The notes below the pieces were generated by a model, which made no database searches, was not told the DNA's origin, and was given only the letters and a program-made list of their open reading frames with translations. Both the position numbers and the translations under genes were made by a program. This document shows positions 6,833-12,058 of a stretch of 12,058 nt of DNA, in pieces. This DNA comes from CAYONM01 sp964405325 (GTDB lineage Bacteria; Planctomycetota; UBA11346). Positions within the stretch are counted from its first letter, which is position 1. Each line of letters opens with the position of its first letter. The stretch spans positions 1 through 12,058 of the forward strand of contig CAYONM010000116.1 in assembly GCA_964405325.1 (NCBI GenBank). The letters are read 5' to 3'.

Positions 6833-6842
6833 CTTGGGGAAC
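6833..6842 (+). repeat. Right copy of 10-bp direct repeat (target duplication)
   Basis: CTTGGGGAAC, identical to 6489-6498, immediately follows the right terminal inverted repeat. Confidence 0.8.
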
Positions 6843-6871
6843 TCCCGCCTGAGGTTGACTTCATTAAAAAA

Positions 6872-6907
6872 CCAAGCCCTTGCAGGTCATAGCCTGCAAG
6901 GGCTTGG
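6872..6907 (-). terminator. Rho-independent terminator of tRNA-Leu
   Basis: A 15-bp perfect stem (6872-6886 with 6893-6907) with a six-base loop. On the minus strand it begins a few bases after the tRNA CCA and is followed by six T (6871-6866). Confidence 0.93.
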
Positions 6908-6908
6908 A

Positions 6909-6995
6909 TGGTAGCCGGGGAGGGACTCGAACCCTCACTCCCTCGCGGGAATCGGATTTTGAATCCGACGCGTCTGCCAATTCCGCCACCCGGCC
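6909..6995 (-). tRNA. tRNA-Leu (anticodon CAA)
   Basis: A class II tRNA with a long variable arm. On the minus strand: acceptor GGCCGGG pairing with CCCGGCT, D-arm GCGGAATTGGCAGACGC typical of Leu tRNAs, anticodon stem TCGGA/TCCGA around loop TTCAAAA (anticodon CAA at 6961-6959, reading UUG), variable arm TTCCCGCGAGGGAG, and T-arm GAGGG TTCGAGT CCCTC. The discriminator is A and the CCA is encoded (6911-6909). As in the tRNA-Glu, the first acceptor pair is G1-U72. Confidence 0.97.
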
Positions 6996-7011
6996 ATTTC
7001 AGCGGCGCGGC

Positions 7012-7039
7012 AATGTAGACTTCGTCTCGGGCGATGCAA
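7012..7039 (-). promoter_or_regulatory. Probable tRNA-Leu promoter
   Basis: On the minus strand TTGCAT (7039-7034) and TACATT (7017-7012) are 16 bp apart, followed by a GC-only discriminator (GCCGCGCCGC). It lies between the tadA stop codon and the tRNA and mirrors the layout upstream of tRNA-Glu. Confidence 0.45.
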
Positions 7040-7056
7040 GCTTTCTATTGGGCTAT

Positions 7057-7578
7057 TCAGCCGAGGATATCCGGTCGATCCGCGTCGGTGCGGCAGCGTT
7101 TTTGCTCGGCTCGGAGTTGTCGAAAAAAGGCCTTCATCAGTTGGCTGGCTTCCTCTTGGCAGAGGCCTTCTTCGACCACGAGCTGATGGTTGAATCCGAT
7201 TGGGGCATGCAGGTCCACGACGCTGCCACAGGCACCGGCCTTGGGTTCGCGGGTTGCAAAGATAATGCGGTCCAGGCGGGCATTGAGAGCGGCGCCCATG
7301 CACATGGGGCAGGGCTCCAGCGTGACGTACAGGGTGCAGCCTTCCAGCCGCCAGCTTTGCAGCGATTGGCTGGCAGCGGTGATCGCCAGCATTTCTGCGT
7401 GCGCGGTGGCATCGTTCAGGCGCTCGCAGGCATTGCGGCCGCGACCGATGGCCAGGCCCTCGCGGGCGATGACGGCGCCAACCGGCACCTCGCCTTCGGA
7501 AGCGGCACGATGGGCTTCGTCCAGGGCCAGTTGCATGAAAAAACAGTCGTTGCCGAATTCGATGATGCTGTCTCGCAA
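7057..7578 (-). CDS. tadA: tRNA-specific adenosine deaminase TadA
   Basis: TadA deaminates adenosine 34 of tRNA-Arg(ACG) to inosine, which is needed to read CGN codons. The 173-residue protein has the complete cytidine-deaminase-type zinc site: HAEM (His60, proton shuttle Glu62) and PCPMC (Cys90, Cys93), in the family segment GCTLYVTLEPCPMCMGA (80-96). Asn49 (GRGRN) and FNH (129-131) are also family positions. Residues 10-26 (NDCFFMQLALDEAHRAA) match the first helix of TadA proteins, so the protein must begin before Met15. The only upstream candidate is TTG at 7578, which has no Shine-Dalgarno and begins 5 bp from a GC hairpin. Identity is certain; the start is less so. tRNA-Leu lies 61 bp downstream on the same strand. 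Confidence 0.95.
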   Translation of the reverse strand: MRDSIIEFGNDCFFMQLALDEAHRAASEGEVPVGAVIAREGLAIGRGRNACERLNDATAHAEMLAITAASQSLQSWRLEGCTLYVTLEPCPMCMGAALNARLDRIIFATREPKAGACGSVVDLHAPIGFNHQLVVEEGLCQEEASQLMKAFFRQLRAEQKRCRTDADRPDILG

Positions 7579-7583
7579 TAGAA

Positions 7584-7608
7584 GCCGCCGGCTTGCAGGG
7601 CCGGCGGC
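7584..7608 (-). terminator. GC hairpin, weak terminator of STAS gene
   Basis: A 9-bp all-GC perfect stem (7584-7592 with 7600-7608) with a seven-base loop. On the minus strand it is followed by TTCTATTG, a poor T-tract. It sits between the STAS gene stop (7646) and the TTG start of tadA, so it is either a weak terminator or a structure in the tadA leader. Confidence 0.45.
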
Positions 7609-7645
7609 GTGGTCGTGAAAAACAGGTGGCGGAGTCGGGGTGAGA

Positions 7646-8554
7646 TCAGGCCTTGCGTTTGCTCATGGTCAGCAGGTGACCGCGGCCAGGCAGGGGTTTG
7701 TGCGTGATCTCGTCCATGCGTTGCTTGATAGCGACCAGGCAGGGATCGTCCTCGGCTGCCGACAGGGCCTTGCTGCTGCTGACCAGGCCGATCTGAATCT
7801 GTTTGGTGTCGGCTACCAGGAGAATGTGACAGTTGTCGCTGGCCGAGGTCTCGTTCTTGGCGATCAGGCTGCAGGCTTCGTCGATGCTTGCTTCGACGGC
7901 CGCGGCAACCGCTGCTCCCATGTCCAGCTTGTTTGACAGGGTGGTTGCCATGCTGATCAGGCTGGCGCTGAACTCTCCGTCGCAGGGTAGCTTCAGATCC
8001 ACGATCTGGGTCTTGCTGGTCTGATAGAATTCGATGGCGCCGTCGGGGCCAACCGAGAAGTAGTCACCGCTGCGTGGGTCCTTGAATCGTCCTGGCTGGT
8101 TGACGTTCAGGCCCATGCCAGTGATGGGGTGCTTGAATTGGAGCGGGAAGCTGACGCTGGCTTGGACTTTGGATCCGGCATAGGTGGTGTCGGTCTGGCC
8201 AAAGCTGCCGAGCGCGTCCTCGATCGTGTCGTAGGTTTCGAACAGGGCCAGCAGGCCCAGCATTTCGAACAGCGCGATGACTTTGGTGGGGACGCCAACC
8301 AGCTTGATATCACCGTCTTGTTCGCGGAAGGTGTCGACGCACTTCACGATGGTGCCGAGACCAGTGGAATTGATGTATTTAACGTTGGTCAGCACCAACA
8401 GCACTTTATTGGTGCCTGATGAGAGGATGTCGGACAAACGGCCTTCGAAGGTCTGGTTGGTACTCGCGTCGATACTGCCAGAGAGGAAGACGGCCTTGGC
8501 CTCGTCCCCGGAGGGCAGATTGACGGATTTGATGTCGAAATTCAGGACGGCCAT
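7646..8554 (-). CDS. STAS protein with vestigial ribbon and pseudo-kinase domains
   Basis: 302 residues, cytoplasmic. Residues 1-118 form a STAS domain of the anti-sigma antagonist type (RsbV/SpoIIAA). INSTGLG (61-67) carries Ser63 at the place phosphorylated in RsbV. Residues about 140-177 follow the spacing of a small zinc ribbon (KHPITG, then a loop, then KDPRSGDYFSV), but all four cysteine positions are replaced. Residues about 185-302 resemble an RsbW-type GHKL kinase: helix ASIDEACSL and the end MDEITHKPLPGRGHLLTMSKR match the N-box helix and C-terminal strand. The N-box Asn is Leu230 and no DxGxG box is seen, so it is likely catalytically dead. The ATG at 8554 has GGGAG 10 bases upstream. 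The gene is divergent from the GspE-N gene. The STAS call is firm; the other two domains are inferred. Confidence 0.85.
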   Translation of the reverse strand: MAVLNFDIKSVNLPSGDEAKAVFLSGSIDASTNQTFEGRLSDILSSGTNKVLLVLTNVKYINSTGLGTIVKCVDTFREQDGDIKLVGVPTKVIALFEMLGLLALFETYDTIEDALGSFGQTDTTYAGSKVQASVSFPLQFKHPITGMGLNVNQPGRFKDPRSGDYFSVGPDGAIEFYQTSKTQIVDLKLPCDGEFSASLISMATTLSNKLDMGAAVAAAVEASIDEACSLIAKNETSASDNCHILLVADTKQIQIGLVSSSKALSAAEDDPCLVAIKQRMDEITHKPLPGRGHLLTMSKRKA

Positions 8555-8847
8555 GAGCGAACGACTCCCGGGACCTGATCATCCCAGCTAGGCGGATATG
8601 GTATCGTGTGTGAAGGACCAAGACTAGATGTCCAGGAGGCGACGCAAACGCCAAATCGACAGGCCTGCTGGATGCTCGCAAGTCTGAGTGTGATACGGAT
8701 TTGGGCGGATTCGCCCCGATTCGAGTGTGATACGGCATGAGGGTTGCATGACTGGTCGGCTTGTGGACCGTCGCCACGGTTCGAACACTACACGGCCGCC
8801 TGGAGCGAGGCGTCTCAGCGGGTTTGGATTTGAAGGAGAACGTTCGC
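8555..8847. promoter_or_regulatory. Divergent intergenic region with direct repeats
   Basis: These 293 bp separate two divergently transcribed genes and must carry both promoters; I cannot place either with confidence. The clearest structure is a 13-bp direct repeat, GAGTGTGATACGG, at 8686-8698 and 8723-8735 (37 bp apart). Between the copies is a small hairpin, GGGCG GATT CGCCC (8703-8716). A related GTATC/GTGTG motif lies at about 8602-8612. The layout is compatible with an operator pair. AAGGAG at 8833-8838 is the ribosome binding site of the gene that follows. Confidence 0.4.
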
Positions 8848-10398
8848 ATGGGTCTGTTTGGAGGCAAAAAGAAGAAGAGCCAGGGCGAAGACGAGTCGAC
8901 AGAAAACAAGCGTCGACGCAGTCCACGCAGCCGACGGGTGGTGGCACCGAAAACCGGTGGCAGCAGCCGCGATGCGGCCAAGAAGGCCAAGCCATCCTCG
9001 CAGGTCAAGCGTGGTGATACCCGCGTTCTCTCCGGTACTAAAGCAGTTGCCAAGCCCAAGCAAAAGACGCCGCAGCAGAAGCGGCAACCGTCGACCCCGG
9101 CTCCTGGCGGGTCGGTCCCCGAAAGCGATGTGCTCGAACTGGATCTGGCGCAGCAGAGTGGCGCGCCCTCCATGGCTGGTGATACCACGGAGCCAGCGCG
9201 TCAACGCGGTATTCGTTCCACGGCCGGCGATCAGGCCTTGCTGGATTTTCTGGTCAATAAGGCCGGTCTGATCAATGAGGCTCAGGCGGCGCAGGTGCGC
9301 GAGCGTGCTGGTACCGAAGACCGCCCGGTCGATGTTGTCTGCTACGATATGGGCCTGTTCAACCAGGACCGGTTGGTCAAGAGTCTGACCGAGGAATGCT
9401 GGGTTCCGCATCTGAAGGTGGAAAAGTACGCCATCCGCAAAAAGGCCTTGGATACCATCAGTCACGAGGATGCCCTGTACTTTTCGGTTCTCCCTGTCGA
9501 CAAGTTGGGTTCCATCCTGAATCTGGCCATGGTCAATCCGCTCGATGGCGAAGCGATCGCTTTGCTGCAGCAGAAGACCAGCTTGGATATCAAGAAGGTG
9601 GTAGCGACTCGCGGCGAAATCGAAGCTGGCATTGCACGCTACTACGGCGGCGAGGATCTGGCTTCCGATACCAATCTGTCCATTGAGCAGGATGTGGAGC
9701 CGCGACGGGTCACCCAGATGATGGCTCAGGTCGACAGCGTCAATAAACCCGACGAGGCGCCACCACCGATCGAGTTGTCCGAGCCCGAAATCGAACCGGC
9801 ATCCATCGAGCCGATCATGTCATCTGAAAGCAGCGACGATCTGGATGTGATCGATATCGATGATCTGCTCAATGCCGAGGACGAGATCAAACCCGAGGTC
9901 ATCGAGCCTATCAGTATTGGCGAGGACGAATTCGATCTCGAGGAGTCCCAGGACGACCTCGTGGAAGCGGTGGTTTCCACCACGGTCAAGCGCAAGGATC
10001 GGCCTGAAAAACCAAGCATCGCGGTGTCCGATGAGCCGATCGCGGTGTCGGATGATCAGAAGGCGGATGCGGCGGTCATCAGCACCGAAGAAATAGCCAT
10101 CTCCAAACGTGACCATGTGGATGAGGACCCGACGCAGGTCGATGTTCCCATTCTGCCGGCAATGCCCAAGAAGCCTGTATCATCCAGACCCAAAAAGCCG
10201 GCCGTGGTCAATCTGGTTCCGGTTGGCGAGGAAGACTTTCAGCATGCCATCACCCATGGTAAGGCCCGCGTCTTCGAGAAGTGGGTCGCTATTCAAACCC
10301 GTAATCGCATCTTGAATGCCGTCGCCTTGGAGTCGGAGTTCGAGCCGCTTTTGACTGGTTTGGAGCAGGAGGAGAAGCTCGCGGTCACGGTGGAGTAG
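8848..10398 (+). CDS. Stand-alone GspE/PilB N-terminal domain protein
   Basis: 516 residues. Residues 1-90 are strongly basic and low-complexity (opening MGLFGGKKKK), with Pro, Lys and Arg. Residues about 125-268 are a T2SSE_N (MshEN-like) domain, recognisable by GLINEAQAAQV, a WVPHL segment, LAMVNPLDGEAIALL (226-240) and GIARYYGG (261-268). In GspE, PilB and MshE this domain precedes the motor ATPase; here no Walker motif follows. The RLG start of the c-di-GMP-binding motif is not seen. Residues about 270-455 are acidic and probably disordered, with small repeats (IEPI; IAVSD twice, from a 21-bp DNA repeat near 10018-10055). A C-terminal helical segment (about 460-516) is more ordered. The start is ATG 8848 with AAGGAG nine bases upstream. 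Probably an adaptor or scaffold; the partner is unknown. Confidence 0.82.
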   Translation: MGLFGGKKKKSQGEDESTENKRRRSPRSRRVVAPKTGGSSRDAAKKAKPSSQVKRGDTRVLSGTKAVAKPKQKTPQQKRQPSTPAPGGSVPESDVLELDLAQQSGAPSMAGDTTEPARQRGIRSTAGDQALLDFLVNKAGLINEAQAAQVRERAGTEDRPVDVVCYDMGLFNQDRLVKSLTEECWVPHLKVEKYAIRKKALDTISHEDALYFSVLPVDKLGSILNLAMVNPLDGEAIALLQQKTSLDIKKVVATRGEIEAGIARYYGGEDLASDTNLSIEQDVEPRRVTQMMAQVDSVNKPDEAPPPIELSEPEIEPASIEPIMSSESSDDLDVIDIDDLLNAEDEIKPEVIEPISIGEDEFDLEESQDDLVEAVVSTTVKRKDRPEKPSIAVSDEPIAVSDDQKADAAVISTEEIAISKRDHVDEDPTQVDVPILPAMPKKPVSSRPKKPAVVNLVPVGEEDFQHAITHGKARVFEKWVAIQTRNRILNAVALESEFEPLLTGLEQEEKLAVTVE

Positions 10399-10409
10399 CG
10401 GTGGGTCTT

Positions 10410-10438
10410 GCACAGCCGAGCCGAGGTCGAGGCTGTGC
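10410..10438 (+). promoter_or_regulatory. Hairpin in the tgt leader
   Basis: GCACAGCC (10410-10417) pairs perfectly with GGCTGTGC (10431-10438) around a 13-base loop, ending 6 bp before the tgt start codon. The only Shine-Dalgarno-like bases (GAGG, 10429-10432) lie at the loop and right arm, so the fold may limit ribosome access. There is no T-tract, so it is not an intrinsic terminator. Confidence 0.4.
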
Positions 10439-10444
10439 TGCGGT

Positions 10445-11575
10445 ATGACTGACCAATCTGAGCGAGATCTGCATTACGAACTGATTGCCCGCGACGGTGC
10501 TGCCCGGCGCGGGCGTTTCCGTACGGTGCACGGGGTGGTGGAGACCCCAGCATTCATGCCGGTTGGGACCCAGGGCGCGGTCAAGGGTGTGCTGCCGGCG
10601 CAGGTGGCGGACACTGGTGCGCAGGTCGTGCTGGCCAATACCTATCACATGGGGCACAGTGGTCGCGATCAGTTGGTGCAACGGCATGGTGGGCTGCATG
10701 AATTCATGCGTTGGCCGCACAGCATCCTGACGGATTCCGGTGGTTTCCAGGTCTTCAGCCTCAAGGACCGCCGCATAGACGAAGAGGGGGTCACTTTCAG
10801 TTCTCACGCTGGCGATGAGCCCATGCGTATGACCCCGGAATCCTCTATGGTGGTGCAGCGTCGTCTTGGGGCTGATATCGTCATGGCTTTTGACGAGTGT
10901 ATCGAGCATACCGCCGCATGCGACTATGTCGCCGCCAGTGTCGAGCGGACCAGCCGTTGGCTGCGCCGTTGCGCCGCCTGCGAATTGGACGAGCACCAAC
11001 ATCTGTTCGGCATTGTGCAGGGGGCTTTGGATTTGGAGCTACGGCGTCGGTCTGCGGAGCAGGTCTGCTCGGTGCCGTTGTCAGGTTATGCCATCGGTGG
11101 CGTTTCCGTGGGTGAGGGCTTGGTAGAGCTGAAGCGCGTGGTCGAATTCACGGCACCGTTATTGCCGGAAGACAAGCCGCGCTATCTGATGGGAGTTGGC
11201 TTGCCCGAAGATCTGGTGGCTTCGGTGGCCCGCGGCATGGATATTCACGACTGCGTCATTCCCACTCGCTACGCTCGCGAGGGTACGGTGTTCGCTTGGG
11301 GTGGTAAGCTGCGCATCAAGGACAAGCGCTATCGCAAGGATCGCTATCCCATTGATACCGCCTGCGTTTGTCCGGCTTGTGCTGGCGGGTTCAGTCGAGC
11401 CTATTTACGACATCTGGCTTTTGCTGGTGAGGCCTTGGGCGAAACCCTGCTGACGCTGCACAATCTGCAATTTTATCAGGATCTGATGGCGGCCATGCGC
11501 CGGGCCATCGAGCTGCAGCGGTTTAATGCCTGGTCGGCTGAATTCTTGCAGCGGTATCTGCCGAGGAAGCGCTGA
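10445..11575 (+). CDS. tgt: Queuine tRNA-ribosyltransferase Tgt
   Basis: Tgt exchanges guanine 34 of GUN-anticodon tRNAs for preQ1 on the queuosine pathway. Its 376 residues have the family length. Visible are LTDSGGFQVFSL (95-106; Asp97, active site), MAFDEC (147-152; Asp150), GIVQG (189-193; Gln192), GYAIGGVSVGE (214-224), and HDCVIPTR (268-275) with the nucleophile Asp269. Zinc ligands are Cys307, Cys309, Cys312 (CVCPAC) and His339 (TLHN). All catalytic and metal residues are present. The stretch after NTYH is unusual: where the family has LxLRPG this protein reads MGHSGRDQ (69-76) at the same length. No queA, yajC or secDF neighbour is seen. The gene starts 46 bp after the GspE-N gene and its stop overlaps the rlmH start. 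Confidence 0.95.
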   Translation: MTDQSERDLHYELIARDGAARRGRFRTVHGVVETPAFMPVGTQGAVKGVLPAQVADTGAQVVLANTYHMGHSGRDQLVQRHGGLHEFMRWPHSILTDSGGFQVFSLKDRRIDEEGVTFSSHAGDEPMRMTPESSMVVQRRLGADIVMAFDECIEHTAACDYVAASVERTSRWLRRCAACELDEHQHLFGIVQGALDLELRRRSAEQVCSVPLSGYAIGGVSVGEGLVELKRVVEFTAPLLPEDKPRYLMGVGLPEDLVASVARGMDIHDCVIPTRYAREGTVFAWGGKLRIKDKRYRKDRYPIDTACVCPACAGGFSRAYLRHLAFAGEALGETLLTLHNLQFYQDLMAAMRRAIELQRFNAWSAEFLQRYLPRKR

Positions 11576-12033
11576 TGCGCCTACTGGTGGTGCAGCACGG
11601 TAAGATCCGTGACCGTTCCATTACGGCGTTACGCGATGAATACAGCAAACGTTTCCGTCGATACGGCCGCCTACAGGTGGTGGAGGCGACTCCGCGTGGT
11701 GAGCGTGGTATTTGGCCCGAGCGGGCGGATTGGCGGATTCTAGTCGACGAGCGTGGTGAGGCCTGGAGCAGCGAACAATTGGCACGTAAGCTCGAGCAGT
11801 GGAGCATGCATCAGGGCACCATCGCTGTGGGTATCGGTGAAGCCTACGGTCACGACGACGCCACTCGTCAGACGGCCGATGTCAGCTGGTCGCTCGGTAA
11901 GTTGATCCTGCCGCACCAACTCGCGCATCTGGTGGTGGTCGAGCAGTTGTATCGCGCTGCCACCATCTTGGCGGGATCACCGTATCACCACGGCTCAGCT
12001 TCTGGGGTCCGAGGGGCTTGTCCCTCGATGTAA
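11575..12033 (+). CDS. rlmH: 23S rRNA pseudouridine-1915 N3-methyltransferase RlmH
   Basis: RlmH is a SPOUT-class enzyme that uses SAM to methylate pseudouridine 1915 of 23S rRNA in the assembled ribosome. The protein has 152 residues (E. coli has 155). Visible are the LVDERG...SSEQLA segment (56-70), the SAM-knot loop IGEAYG (87-92), SWSLGKLILPH (104-114), EQLYRA (123-128) and the near-terminal SPYHH (135-139). Differences from the family: the usual IGG reads IGE (Glu89), the arginine after PHQL is His118, and about a dozen residues follow YHH where most homologues stop. ATG 11575 overlaps the tgt stop (TGATG) and is preceded by GAGGAAG, so translation is coupled to tgt. The window ends 25 bp later. 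Confidence 0.9.
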   Translation: MRLLVVQHGKIRDRSITALRDEYSKRFRRYGRLQVVEATPRGERGIWPERADWRILVDERGEAWSSEQLARKLEQWSMHQGTIAVGIGEAYGHDDATRQTADVSWSLGKLILPHQLAHLVVVEQLYRAATILAGSPYHHGSASGVRGACPSM

Positions 12034-12058
12034 GGGCCCGTCAATAAATAAAGGTAGC

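Noticed and set aside
6880..7581. 233-residue plus-strand ORF
   Set aside because: It runs through tRNA-Leu and antisense to tadA; an antisense shadow.
8406..9188. 260-residue minus-strand ORF across the divergent region
   Set aside because: It overlaps two well-supported genes in other frames, with Arg/Pro/Ser-rich composition and no motif.

Overview
This window is about 12 kb of densely packed, GC-rich bacterial DNA. The organism is Gram-negative: there is a lipobox lipoprotein, a membrane-anchored TPR protein and a GspE-type N-terminal domain. Both tRNA genes encode their own CCA end, and strong AGGAGG-type ribosome binding sites occur. The genes fit Pseudomonadota or a neighbouring, poorly sampled phylum. 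I cannot name the species, and several housekeeping proteins (Tgt, RlmH) look divergent.

Layout. (1) 49-209 is a short palindromic, MITE-like element lying directly downstream of dapB (224-1000, minus; lysine/peptidoglycan precursor synthesis). (2) 1088-3835, plus strand: a DUF445 membrane protein; a regulator that joins a PTS EIIA-like domain to a P-II-like domain; and, 4 nt later, a polytopic membrane protein resembling cation/proton antiporters. The last two look like a translationally coupled regulator/transporter pair. (3) 3888-3996, minus: tRNA-Glu(UUC) with its own terminator and a stringent-type promoter. (4) 4402-6385, plus: a tight operon of a double FHA-domain protein, a small lipoprotein and a single-pass TPR protein, closed by a strong terminator. 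(5) 6499-6832: a 334-bp MITE-like insertion with 20-bp terminal inverted repeats, flanked by a perfect 10-bp direct repeat. (6) 6872-7578, minus: tRNA-Leu(CAA) with terminator and promoter, and tadA. (7) 7646-8554, minus: a STAS protein whose C-terminal half looks like a decayed zinc ribbon plus a decayed RsbW-type kinase. (8) 8848-10398, plus and divergent from it: a GspE/PilB N-terminal domain protein without an ATPase. (9) 10445-12033, plus: tgt and rlmH, overlapping by one base.

How the genes may work together. The housekeeping part (dapB, tadA, tgt, rlmH and two tRNAs) is mostly RNA modification and decoding. The accessory part is rich in signalling readers without visible enzymes: FHA domains, a STAS domain with a pseudo-kinase, a secretion-type N-domain without its motor, and an EIIA/P-II sensor. 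The best candidates for something undescribed are the EIIA-P-II/antiporter-like pair, the STAS/ribbon/pseudo-kinase protein, and the two MITE-like elements.
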